Assembly (NCBI RefSeq): GCF_029338375.1
Contig: NZ_CP119804.1
Coordinates: forward strand, 558,001-622,000
Direction: 5' to 3'
Length of the DNA stretch: 64,000 nt
DNA from: Halorussus lipolyticus
Lineage (GTDB): Archaea > Halobacteriota > Halobacteria > Halobacteriales > Haladaptataceae
Under the pieces are notes generated by a model that was not told the origin of the DNA, did no database searches, and saw nothing but the letters and a program-made list of their open reading frames with translations. This document shows, piece after piece, positions 8,892 to 16,899 of this stretch (positions are counted from its first letter, which is position 1; the number at the start of each line of letters is the position of its first letter). Position numbers and translations under genes: made by a program.

Positions 8892-9857
8892 CTACAGGTC
8901 CGTCCCGACCGGCGTCACGTCGTCGGCGTCCATCCCGTCACCGCCCGTCCCGTTCGTGTTCTCCCCGCCCGCACCGTCGAGGAGCGACTCCTCGTAGAAG
9001 GCGACTTGGTAGGCGTAGAAGAACGTGCCGGTCAGCGTGCCGACCACCGCGGTCAGCGCGAAGACGATGCCGACCGTGCCGGGCGAGAGGCCGGCGAAGG
9101 GGTACATCATCGGCCCGCCAGCGCCCATTCCCGCGCCGCCCATTCCTGCGCCGCCCATTCCCGCACCGCCCATTCCCGCACCGCCCATCCCCGCACTGCC
9201 GGGCGACAGCGGACTCATCTGCCGGACGGCGAGCAAGATGGTCGGCAGGCTTCCGACCGCCGCGACGGCGACCAGCACCGCGTCGAACCCGAGCGTCGAG
9301 ACGAAGTTGCCCTTCACGAGTCGATAGCTCTGCTTGAGCGACTCGGCGGGCGAGCAGTCCGAGACCACGACCGCCGGGAGGTAGAACTGGAGGAAGAACA
9401 GCGGGAGGAGGCCGAGCAGGTATATCGCGCCCATCACAACGGCGAGCAGATTTGGCGAGAACCCGGTTCCGCTTCCGCCCAGTACGACCGCGAAGAACCC
9501 GACCAGACCGACGACCATGGTGACGACAGAGGTGGCGACCACGGCGATGACGACCAACACCGTGGCGGCCAGCGCGTCCGCGAAGTACTTCTTGCCCGCC
9601 GAGACCAGCGTCCTCAGTCGGGTGGTCCCACCGAGGGCCTCGGCGGTCATCCCGTAGGCACCGACGACGAAGACCAGCGACCCGAGTTGGACGACGAACG
9701 TGCCGAGACTCCACGCGATTCTGGCCGGACCGGTCGAGAGCATCTGGCCGCCCGCGACGGTGGCGTTCACGAACGCGACGACGAACCCCGCGACGAACAG
9801 CACGGGGTTTCGTTTCAGCGTCTGAACTGCGGTCGAAAGTGAGGAAACGACACCCAT
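8892..9857 (-). CDS. DUF7847-like multi-spanning membrane protein with GAGMG repeats
   Basis: The protein is 321 aa with about six membrane segments, resembling the DUF7847 group of haloarchaeal integral membrane proteins (a glycerophosphoryl-diester-phosphodiesterase-type membrane domain). The sequence FFLQFYLPAVVVSD followed by SLKQSYRLVKGN in the middle is typical of that group. A loop near residues 218-245 is built of tandem GAGMG pentapeptides, coded by an imperfect 15-bp repeat (9122-9199). The C-terminus is a charged tail. It sits on the opposite strand between queDE and queC, convergent with queE (13 bases apart) and divergent from queC. No link to preQ0 synthesis is evident; the function is unknown. 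Confidence 0.75.
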   Translation of the reverse strand: MGVVSSLSTAVQTLKRNPVLFVAGFVVAFVNATVAGGQMLSTGPARIAWSLGTFVVQLGSLVFVVGAYGMTAEALGGTTRLRTLVSAGKKYFADALAATVLVVIAVVATSVVTMVVGLVGFFAVVLGGSGTGFSPNLLAVVMGAIYLLGLLPLFFLQFYLPAVVVSDCSPAESLKQSYRLVKGNFVSTLGFDAVLVAVAAVGSLPTILLAVRQMSPLSPGSAGMGGAGMGGAGMGGAGMGGAGMGAGGPMMYPFAGLSPGTVGIVFALTAVVGTLTGTFFYAYQVAFYEESLLDGAGGENTNGTGGDGMDADDVTPVGTDL

Positions 9858-9968
9858 AGCGGGAAGTCAAACGTCTGATTGATAATCCTGTCGGTCAGCC
9901 GAGAATCGAGCGGCGGTCCGCCGGTCGGGACCGCACCACTCATGCCTCCGGCGGCCCAGTGGTCGGGC

Positions 9969-10682
9969 ATGAGCGATACCGAATCCGCGTCCGCCGAGAA
10001 GCGCGCCGTCGTCCTCGCCTCCGGCGGGATGGACAGCGCCACCGCGGCCTACGTCGCAGACGACGAGGGCTACGACCTCTACCTCCTGCACACCTCCTAC
10101 GGGCAGGAGACCGAAGGCAAAGAGTACGAGTGCGCCCGGCGACTCGCCGACGAAATCGACGCCGAGGACTTCCTCCGGGTCGAGACGGGCCACCTGTCGG
10201 CCATCGGCGATTCGAGTCTGACCGACGACGAGATGGATGTCGAGGAGGCCGACCTCGATTCGGAGGAGGTCCCCTCGTCCTACGTCCCCTTCCGGAACGC
10301 CAACCTGCTGGCGATGGCGACTTCCTACGCCGAGGCCAACGACTGCGAAGCGGTCTTCATCGGTGCCCACAGCGAGGACTTCTCGGGGTATCCCGACTGT
10401 CGGCCCTCCTTCTTCTACGCCTTCCAGCAGGTCATCGACGCCGGGACCAAAGACGAGACCGAAATCGACCTCCGCGCGCCGTTCGTGGAGCAGAGCAAGA
10501 CCGACATCGCCCGCCGCGGCGAGACCCTCGGGGTGCCCTACGAACACACGTGGAGTTGCTACCGCGAGGAGGCCCCGGCCTGCGGGACCTGCGACGCCTG
10601 CGCTTTCCGACTCCAAGCCTTCCAGAATCTCGGCGTCCGGGACCCCATCGAGTACGACGAGCGCCCGGACTACACCGACTGA
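9969..10682 (+). CDS. queC: 7-cyano-7-deazaguanine synthase (QueC)
   Basis: This enzyme (237 aa) makes preQ0 from 7-carboxy-7-deazaguanine with ammonia and ATP. The PP-loop motif LASGGMDSATA (residues 16-26) binds ATP. The C-terminal zinc site is seen as WSCYREEAPACGTCDAC, the usual spaced four-cysteine pattern. I chose ATG 9969, which gives a normal N-terminus just before the ATP site; ATG 9942 and GTG/ATG codons further upstream are in frame but would add an atypical extension. It forms a split cluster with queD and queE and shares a divergent promoter region (9858-9968) with the membrane protein gene. Confidence 0.95.
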   Translation: MSDTESASAEKRAVVLASGGMDSATAAYVADDEGYDLYLLHTSYGQETEGKEYECARRLADEIDAEDFLRVETGHLSAIGDSSLTDDEMDVEEADLDSEEVPSSYVPFRNANLLAMATSYAEANDCEAVFIGAHSEDFSGYPDCRPSFFYAFQQVIDAGTKDETEIDLRAPFVEQSKTDIARRGETLGVPYEHTWSCYREEAPACGTCDACAFRLQAFQNLGVRDPIEYDERPDYTD

Positions 10683-11113
10683 TTCTCACCGCGGACGTTC
10701 GCTCGCTTGCTCCTCGTTTCGCGGGTTCGGCGGCCGCACCGACAGCATGCCAGCCGGATCGGTCTTTCAACCCGGATGCGCCCGGTTCTGTTTTCTCCAA
10801 AACGCACTCGACTGACCAACCGCCGGAACGCGCTACTGTCCAAACCACCGTGGGTGGGGTGAAGGGGCCGGTCGCTCGCGGCCGAAGGCCGTGGTCGTCT
10901 CAGCGTGGCACTATTTCGCGCCGGGTTGTGCGGAGAGGCGCGAAATATCCCGCTGAGAGACCGCGAGCGACCGGGGGCTTCGAAAGGAATTCACTTCTCT
11001 TCCGACTCGTTCCGTCGACGAATCAGAATAGACCATAGAAGTTTCTAAACATATAGTAAAGCATTGTACTACTATGTTAGAAGGTTGTAGAAGTTTCCGA
11101 GGTGGTTGATTCC
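10683..11113. other. Intergenic region carrying structured element copy 1
   Basis: No gene is seen in this 431-base gap. The first 150 bases are featureless. The structured element occupies 10842-10981. An AT-rich tail (11030-11100) contains TAGAAGTTTC twice (11036-11045 and 11088-11097). Confidence 0.6.
10842..10981 (+). repeat. Structured non-coding element, copy 1 (candidate ncRNA or recombination site)
   Basis: This element of 140 bases shares its ends and fold with copy 2 at 14891-15024. Conserved 5' part: AAACCACCGTGGG, then a G-rich run ending GAAGGGG. Conserved 3' end: GGGGGCTTC. GAAG 10861-10864 pairs with CTTC 10978-10981, GGG faces GGG, and then P1 follows: 10868-10881 with 10961-10974, 14 perfect pairs. 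P2 is 10893-10896 with 10959-10962 (this overlaps P1 by two bases), a bulged G, then 10898-10905 with 10951-10958. P3 is 10912-10922 with 10937-10947. The loop is 14 bases ending TGCGGAGA. No reading frame spans it. The stem sequences differ from copy 2 but stay paired. Confidence 0.7.
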
Positions 11114-14100
11114 CTATGTCGAGTCGGTCCGCAGTCGAACCACCAACGCCACCGCCAACAGCGCCGCCACCGCCGCGCCGACGCCGAATCCGGGCACGGC
11201 CGGTGCGGTCGGGCCGTCGCTCTCGCCATCGCCACCCGACTCAGAGACCTCCAGCGCGGCCGACTCGTCGCCGACTTTTGCGGTGTAGTTCCCCGCGGCG
11301 TCAATCGCTCGAACGAACGTCACCTGCTCCGTCTCGCCCGCAGAGACCGCCACCGTCTTCGACCCGACCTCCTCGCCGAACAGGGTCAGCGCGACCTCGC
11401 GCTCGGCGGCGGTACCGCCGGTATTCTCGACCGTGGCGGTAATCTCGACCGATTCGCCCGCCGCGATGGCGGACTCGTTCAGCGACACGTCGGCGACCGA
11501 CAGCGACCCGGCGTCCTCGACGACTGTCACGTTGCCCGCCGACTCACCGCCGATGGTGAGCGCGTGCGTGCCGGTCGGGAGCGTCGCGTTGAGGGTGACT
11601 TTGGTGGTCTTGTCTGCGGGCACCGTCACGTTCTTGGTGGCGACCTCCTCGCCGTCCGCCCGGAGGAGGACGCCGAACCCGGCGGTCTCCTCGCCGGCGT
11701 TTTCGAGCGTGGCCGTCACCGAGACCGGTTCGTCGGCGGCGACCGTCTGCGCGCCGAGGTCGGCGTCTGCGACCGTCACCGACCGCTCCGCGCCGACCGC
11801 AATCGGCGCGAGGCCATCGGTCTCGACTCGAACCACGACCGTCTCGCCGCCCGAGGAGACCGAGAGATTCGCTCGGTCCCACTCACCGCCGGTGCGCTGG
11901 TAGGCGGTCAGGTCCGCCGGCGTGAGGCCCTCGTCGGCGAGGACGCCCCCGTCGATTGCGACCTCGTAGCTGACGCCCGAAACCTGCCGGGATTCGACGT
12001 ACTTCCCGGCGACCGACAGCGACCCGAGGGTCACGTCGGCCGGGACCGATTCGACCGACTCCCCTGCGGGCCGACCGACTTCGACCGCGAAGTGGGCGTC
12101 GTCGCGCCGGAGGTCCACGCCGATGGAGTCGAACGCGACGCCGGTCTCCTCGGCAGTCGCTTGGGCGGGAAGCGACGACCGAACCGTCTCGTCGCCCCGA
12201 GCGTTGCGAACGTCCACGAGGCCGGCGTTCGCCCCGGTCTGCTGGCGCTGAATATCGACCGGCGGCGGTCCGACGCTGGTTCCGCCTCCACCGCCGCCGC
12301 CTCCGCCACCACCGCCGCCACCGCCGGAGTGGGCCTGCTCGTTGGGTTCGACCTTGACTCGCACGGTGGCGTTGTCGGTGTTGTTCCCGAAGTCCGCGAC
12401 GACCACGGTGGCGTTGTAGGTGCCCGCCGAGTTGTAGGCGTGTTCGACTGTCGCGGAGTCAGTCGTCCGCTCCGCTTTCCCGTCGCCGTCGAAGTCCCAG
12501 CGGTACGCCGCGACGGTAGTCTGGCCGTCGGTAGCGTTGCTCGCGTCGAAGGAAATTTTGGTGTCGGCGTCGGTCCGGTTGGTCCCGACCGAGAGCGCCG
12601 CGTTGGGCGGGGTGTCGTCCTCGGGGAAGACCCGAATCGTCGCGTTGGCCGAATCGGTGTTGCCAGCGTAGTCGGCGACCGTCACGGTGGCGTCGAAGGT
12701 GCCGGTGCCGCCGTAGGCGTGTTCGACTGTCGGCGAATCGGTGGTCCGCTCCGCTTGCCCGTCGCCGTCGAAGTCCCAGCGGTACGCCGCGATGTTCCGG
12801 TTGTCGGTCGCGTTTCTGGCGTCGAGACCGACGTTCGCACCTGCCGCGATTTGGTTCGCCCCCACGGCGAGGCCGGCCTCGGGAGGAGTCCGGTCCGGCG
12901 CTCGGACCTCGACCTGTCTCGTCTCGGTGGCGTTCTGGCCGCCCTCGTCCACCACGGTCAGCGTGACGGTGTAGGTCCCGTTGCCGGCGTAGGTGTGGGC
13001 CACCCGGTCACCGGTCGCGGTGGCGTTGTCGCCGAGCGACCAGCGATACGCCGTGATGCCGGTGTCGTCGGTGGAGTTCCGCGCGTCGAGGACGATTTGA
13101 CGACCTTCGGTCGGGAGTCCGGGCGACGAGACCCGAATCGCCGGTTCTGGCGGGTCGTCCGCGCCGACCGAGACGCTCCGGGTCGCGGTCGAGTTCTGGC
13201 CGCCGCCGTCCACCACGGTCAGGGCGATTTCGTAGTCGCCGGCGTCCTCGTAGGTGTGGGAGATGGTCGCCGAGTCGGTGGTCCGCTCCGCTTGGCCGTC
13301 GCCGTCGAGGTCCCAGCGGTAGGCGGAGATGCCCACGTCGTCGGTCGAGTTCCGGGCGTCGAGCGTGACCGGGAAGCCCTGCGTGGGCGAGTCGCCGACC
13401 GAGAGCGCCGCGTCCGGCGGGTCGTCGGCCTCGACGCTGACTTGGACTCTGGCCCGGTCGGCGTTGCCGCCTTCGTCAACAACTGTCACGGTGGCGTTGT
13501 AGGTCCCCGGTGCGCCGTACTCGTGGGCGACGGTGGGGTCGTTCGTCGTTCGGTCGGGGGTTCCGTCGCCGTCGAAGTCCCAGCGGTACTCCGTGATTTG
13601 GCGGTTGTCGGACGACTGGCCGGCGTCGAACGAGACCGGGTAGCCAGCGACGCCGTTACCGCCGGAGAGGGCGGCGTTCGGCGGTGTCTCGTCGGGACCG
13701 CAGTAGCCGGTCCGAATCGTGATGGGTTCGGTCATGTCGAGACCGACCGCGCTCGGATTCCCGACGCTCCCGGTGAGGAACTGCCACGCGCGGGTGTCGC
13801 CGTCGCGGTCCACCGGACTGTCGTAGAGCGCGGCGCGCTCGTCGAATCGCGGGGAGATAGTGACCGCGGTGCCGTCCCGGTCGAGGCCCCGGAAGACCGC
13901 GCCGTCGGTCCGGTCGCCGTACCACGACCAACTGATGCGATTGCGCGAGAAGCGGTCGTCTTGGTCGTAGTAGTCGTCGTCCATCACTATCCAGTCGCCG
14001 CCGGCCGGCAGACCGCTGAACCGGAAGGTGGCGGCGCTCCCGTCGCCCCTGTCGCCACCGAGGGTGTTGTGGACTATCATCAGGCTCACGCCGTTCGGGC

Positions 14101-14395
14101 CGTCGTAGAGGAACAGACGGCTGGTGTCCGCTTGGTGGAGGTGCCGGGGCATGTAGGAACTGTAGGTGTAGCGCTCGTCGCCGTCGTCGTTCTCGATGTT
14201 GCGATAGTCGTAGAACGAGGCGGCCTCCTCGCCGTTTGCGAGGGGTGAGACCTCGAAACAGCGGTTACCCTGTTCCACGACGAAGGTGTGCTGTGCGGCC
14301 GCGGCGGTGCCCCCGGAGGGCGGAAGGGGGACGGCCGACGCGACGACCAAGAGAGCGATGCCGACGATAGCGAGTCGTGTTCGTGTCCGAGTCAT
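11114..14395 (-). CDS. Secreted PKD-repeat surface protein with PGF-CTERM anchor
   Basis: The protein is about 1093 aa. It has a signal peptide (MTRTRTRLAIVGIALLVV...), an N-terminal domain of about 200 residues with two cysteines (46 and 232) that is shared with the protein coded at 16900-21357, and then five PKD repeats marked by YRWDFDGDG-type motifs (YRWSLGDN in the third). A run of 15 glycines and a proline stretch lead into an unassigned region, then two CARDB-like beta domains (for example SVADVSLNESAIAAGESVEI). The C-terminus is PAVPGFGVG, a hydrophobic segment and Arg: a PGF-CTERM signal for archaeosortase processing and lipid anchoring. The start is ATG 14395, directly before the signal peptide; an upstream in-frame ATG would put charged residues first. 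The gene is bracketed by two structured elements. Confidence 0.85.
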   Translation of the reverse strand: MTRTRTRLAIVGIALLVVASAVPLPPSGGTAAAAQHTFVVEQGNRCFEVSPLANGEEAASFYDYRNIENDDGDERYTYSSYMPRHLHQADTSRLFLYDGPNGVSLMIVHNTLGGDRGDGSAATFRFSGLPAGGDWIVMDDDYYDQDDRFSRNRISWSWYGDRTDGAVFRGLDRDGTAVTISPRFDERAALYDSPVDRDGDTRAWQFLTGSVGNPSAVGLDMTEPITIRTGYCGPDETPPNAALSGGNGVAGYPVSFDAGQSSDNRQITEYRWDFDGDGTPDRTTNDPTVAHEYGAPGTYNATVTVVDEGGNADRARVQVSVEADDPPDAALSVGDSPTQGFPVTLDARNSTDDVGISAYRWDLDGDGQAERTTDSATISHTYEDAGDYEIALTVVDGGGQNSTATRSVSVGADDPPEPAIRVSSPGLPTEGRQIVLDARNSTDDTGITAYRWSLGDNATATGDRVAHTYAGNGTYTVTLTVVDEGGQNATETRQVEVRAPDRTPPEAGLAVGANQIAAGANVGLDARNATDNRNIAAYRWDFDGDGQAERTTDSPTVEHAYGGTGTFDATVTVADYAGNTDSANATIRVFPEDDTPPNAALSVGTNRTDADTKISFDASNATDGQTTVAAYRWDFDGDGKAERTTDSATVEHAYNSAGTYNATVVVADFGNNTDNATVRVKVEPNEQAHSGGGGGGGGGGGGGGGTSVGPPPVDIQRQQTGANAGLVDVRNARGDETVRSSLPAQATAEETGVAFDSIGVDLRRDDAHFAVEVGRPAGESVESVPADVTLGSLSVAGKYVESRQVSGVSYEVAIDGGVLADEGLTPADLTAYQRTGGEWDRANLSVSSGGETVVVRVETDGLAPIAVGAERSVTVADADLGAQTVAADEPVSVTATLENAGEETAGFGVLLRADGEEVATKNVTVPADKTTKVTLNATLPTGTHALTIGGESAGNVTVVEDAGSLSVADVSLNESAIAAGESVEITATVENTGGTAAEREVALTLFGEEVGSKTVAVSAGETEQVTFVRAIDAAGNYTAKVGDESAALEVSESGGDGESDGPTAPAVPGFGVGAAVAALLAVALVVRLRTDST

Positions 14396-14764
14396 GCTGA
14401 GATTTGTCAAGTGCGAGGACCGGCGGGCGACTCCGGGCACCGCGCCCGGCCGCCGAGGCCGGACGCTGTAGTCCGGATTCCGCGTGCCGTTCGACCGCCA
14501 GCGGGCGGGCGGCTTGCCCGGAGTTTCCCGCGAGAAGGGCTTTGTTATACGTCGTCTGAGGGGCGGTAGCCTCGGCCGGACGCCGGGCGTCGTGGGCGCT
14601 TAACCGCCGACAGTCGCGGCTTAGGCGGTGTGCGGTCGGTGAAACGGTCGGGACGACGGCGGGGTCGGCGGTCTGGAGAAATCGGAATCGTTCGTTAGAA
14701 AGAAATCGGAGACATTTCTAAAGAAATAAGAACATAGTCTAAAGAAATATTTTCCGTTGTAAGA

Positions 14765-14797
14765 CGAGCGTTTCGCCGGAAATCGGCGAAACGCTCG
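14765..14797. repeat. Perfect 14-bp inverted repeat (hairpin)
   Basis: Bases 14765-14778 pair without mismatch with 14784-14797 around the loop GAAAT. It follows directly on an AT-rich block. It could be a terminator, an operator or part of a non-coding transcript; nothing fixes the role. Confidence 0.85.
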
Positions 14798-14890
14798 CCG
14801 TCGCTAGCGGTGGCGAAAGGCGCGATAGCAGGCGAACCGAACCACCGGGACGCGCTCGGCCGACCAGTCGCCGGCGAACACTCGACGGAG

Positions 14891-15024
14891 AAACCACCGT
14901 GGGCGGGGTGAAGGGGCCGGCCGGTCGCGTTCACTGTAGTCGTCTGAGCAGGCTACTATTCGACGCGAGCGTTGCGGAGAGCGTCGAATATCCTGCTCAG
15001 CGACCGCGACCGGCCGGGGGCTTC
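14891..15024 (+). repeat. Structured non-coding element, copy 2 (candidate ncRNA or recombination site)
   Basis: This copy of 134 bases is in the same orientation and has the same architecture as copy 1. AAACCACCGTGGG opens it; GAAG 14910-14913 pairs with CTTC 15021-15024 and GGG faces GGG. P1 is 14917-14929 with 15005-15017 (13 perfect pairs). P2 is 14939-14942 with 15001-15004, a bulged T, then 14944-14952 with 14992-15000. P3 is 14957-14966 with 14981-14990. The loop is 14 bases and again ends TGCGGAGA. The shared unpaired strings GTCGTCT and CTA sit at the same joints as in copy 1. Confidence 0.7.
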
Positions 15025-15088
15025 AAGAGACGTTCATCGCTACGACTCTGCGGTTGGCGCTACCAGTTCCGGAAAAACGTTCGAATCG

Positions 15089-15577
15089 CTACTCCTTGTC
15101 CTCGCCTTCCCAGTAGTCAACGTCGTCGTCGCGTCGGTAGTAGCCCTCTACGGTCCGTTCGTCGCGCCCGCCCGGAGGAGACCCCGCGAAAACCCCAACT
15201 TTCCCCGAGTCGGGGTAGACGGTCACGTCGGGGTCCTCCATCGTGGAGACGGCGAGATACCGGAGCGGCGCGTCGGAGTCGTTGACGACGCGGTGGGCAC
15301 CCGACTCGTCTGCCGGGAGTGCGACGTAATCGTGCGCTTGGAGCGGGACCGTCTCGCCGTCGAGTCTGAGGGTGCCGGTGCCCGAGAGGACGAAGATGGC
15401 CTCCTCGTTGCCGGTGTGGTAGTGGTAGGGCCACGAGCGACTGCCCGGCGGGAGTTCGTAGAGACTGCACCCGAGTTGTTCGGCGTCGGTGGCCTCGGCG
15501 AGTTGCTTGCGCTTGAATCGGGTCTCGTCGCGTTCGAGTTCGGTCCAATCGAGGTCGTCGGCGTTGATTTTGCTCAT
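15089..15577 (-). CDS. Cupin domain protein
   Basis: This is a cytoplasmic protein of 162 aa with a single cupin (cupin_2) barrel. The metal-binding motif 1 is visible as PYHYHTGNEEAIFVLSGTG and motif 2 as GAHRVVND, so the usual His/Glu ligands are present. The start MSKINADDLDW (ATG 15577) is preferred over an in-frame ATG four codons upstream. The C-terminal region (RRDDDVDYWEGEDKE) is charged. The family contains sugar isomerases, dioxygenases and ligand sensors, so the reaction cannot be named. No operon partner: the neighbours on both sides are separated by gaps. Confidence 0.85.
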   Translation of the reverse strand: MSKINADDLDWTELERDETRFKRKQLAEATDAEQLGCSLYELPPGSRSWPYHYHTGNEEAIFVLSGTGTLRLDGETVPLQAHDYVALPADESGAHRVVNDSDAPLRYLAVSTMEDPDVTVYPDSGKVGVFAGSPPGGRDERTVEGYYRRDDDVDYWEGEDKE

Positions 15578-15764
15578 GGCGAGAGTCACGGACGCCGGTG
15601 AAATAACAGTACTCCGAGAGACCCCGAGAACGTAGAGACTCCGCAGATTCGTGTTCTCGAAAGCCCTCGCGCGGTTCGCGGGCGAACTTCGCCCCCGAGG
15701 AGCCTGCCATGCCCTCCCAAGCGTGCAAAAAGCACTTCGTCGCCCGTTCTGTAGGCTCGGAGCG

Positions 15765-16541
15765 ATGCCGTTCCCGAATCACCCGGAGAAGCACGAGGCC
15801 GACCCTCTTGTCACGCCAGAAGCCCACACCGACTACCGCCAGTCCCAAGCCGAGGACGACGGACCGGAGCCACCCGAGGCGGTCGTCGTCTGCTACAGTC
15901 GCGGACTGATGGACTACCTCACCGAGTCTTACGAGGGCGAGACCATCGACCACTACTACGGCGAACTGTTCCTGTTCGCCGACGCGGACCACGAGGTCGG
16001 CGTCCTCGGGAACTTCGGTATCGGCGCACCAACCACCGCGATGCTGATGGACGAACTCGTCGCCGACGGCGTGGAGGCCTTCCTCTCGATTGGCTTCGCC
16101 GGGTGTCTGGACGACGACATCGAGATGGGCGAGTTCATCGTCTGCGACCGGGCTATCCGCGACGAGGGAGTCTCGCACCACTACGTCGAGTCCGAGAAGT
16201 ACGCCGAGGCCAGCGACGACCTCACCGACCACGCCACCCGAGAACTCGACGCGCGCGACCGGTCGTACCACGTCGGCCCGTCGTGGACCACCGACGCCAT
16301 CTATCAGGAGACCGAGGCCGAAGTCGCGGACTACGCCGACGAGGGCGTCCTGACCGTCGAGATGGAGGCGTCAGCGGTCTTCGCCGTCGCCGACTACCGC
16401 GGCGTCGATGCCGGTTCGATGTTCGTCGTCAGCGACTATCTGGGCCTCGAAGACTGGGACCCCAAGTTCCACCTGACCGCAGAAGACATGCAACGACTGG
16501 GCGACACGGCCAAAGAGATTCTGGCGAGTTACGTGAACTGA
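15765..16541 (+). CDS. Nucleoside phosphorylase (uridine/purine family)
   Basis: The protein is 258 aa and belongs to the PNP/UDP phosphorylase superfamily, which splits nucleosides with phosphate to free base and ribose 1-phosphate. Family features: phosphate-binding GNFGIGAPTTAML, then SIGFAGCLDDDIEMGEFIV, and the base and ribose-binding VEMEASAVFAVA with VVSDYL near the C-terminus. The start is ATG 15765, giving MPFPNHPEKHEADPLVTPEA, the usual haloarchaeal N-terminus; frames open further upstream lack this. The 3' end overlaps the convergent small membrane gene by 13 bases. Nucleobase specificity cannot be read with certainty. Confidence 0.9.
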   Translation: MPFPNHPEKHEADPLVTPEAHTDYRQSQAEDDGPEPPEAVVVCYSRGLMDYLTESYEGETIDHYYGELFLFADADHEVGVLGNFGIGAPTTAMLMDELVADGVEAFLSIGFAGCLDDDIEMGEFIVCDRAIRDEGVSHHYVESEKYAEASDDLTDHATRELDARDRSYHVGPSWTTDAIYQETEAEVADYADEGVLTVEMEASAVFAVADYRGVDAGSMFVVSDYLGLEDWDPKFHLTAEDMQRLGDTAKEILASYVN

Positions 16542-16759
16542 AACGAGTCGTCGTCGGACTCGTCCAGTTCGTCCAACGCCTCCAACTCCTCGATTCGCTC
16601 TCGACTCCAGACGACCCACAGAACCGCCGCGAAGACGAGGAGCAGTCCCAGAACCGACGTGAACGGTTCGGGGAACAGAAAGAGGACCGCGCCGATGAAC
16701 AGGAGGACGGACACTGCGAAGAACCGAAAGAGTTGCCGAACGGGGTGGTCGGGTCGCAT
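16529..16759 (-). CDS. Small two-segment membrane protein
   Basis: The protein is 76 aa. Two hydrophobic helices (about residues 12-29 and 34-51) are joined by a short turn and followed by an acidic tail (ELEALDELDESDDDSF). The first residues are basic (RPDHPVRQLFR), so both ends are likely cytoplasmic. The gene is convergent with the phosphorylase gene and overlaps its last 13 bases. No family recognised; function unknown. The conserved-looking topology and the halophile-type acidic tail favour a real gene. Confidence 0.7.
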   Translation of the reverse strand: MRPDHPVRQLFRFFAVSVLLFIGAVLFLFPEPFTSVLGLLLVFAAVLWVVWSRERIEELEALDELDESDDDSFQFT

Positions 16760-16899
16760 GGAACGTCATAACTTCGGGAACGAGTAAAACGATTATCCCC
16801 GTATCTCTGCTCTGCTCGGCGTTAGCCTCGGCCTTCCTCGACCACCGCGGTCGGGCGGCCCGAAAAAGAGAGGGACCGAACTCGATTCGATTCTGCCCG

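Larger units (their letters stand above)
14396..15088. other. Long intergenic region with hairpin and structured element copy 2
   Basis: This gap of 693 bases has no supported gene. It holds the promoter side of the PKD gene, an AT-rich block (14695-14760) with repeated TCTAAAGAAAT-like strings, a perfect 14-bp hairpin (14765-14797) and the second structured element (14891-15024). Confidence 0.6.

Noticed and set aside
9122..9199. Regular repeats that might suggest a CRISPR array
   Set aside because: The units are tandem 15-mers without spacers and code in frame for GAGMG repeats. No CRISPR array is seen anywhere in the window.
10842..10981. Structured element as an omega-RNA or end of a TnpB-type insertion sequence
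   Set aside because: No TnpA or TnpB gene lies beside either copy, and the ends do not match the right-end sequences of haloarchaeal IS1341-type elements that I recall.
11102..14248. A frame of more than 1000 codons antisense to the first PKD protein
   Set aside because: Its product is an Arg/Val/Gly-rich string with no domain, the usual mirror of a repeat-rich acidic gene.
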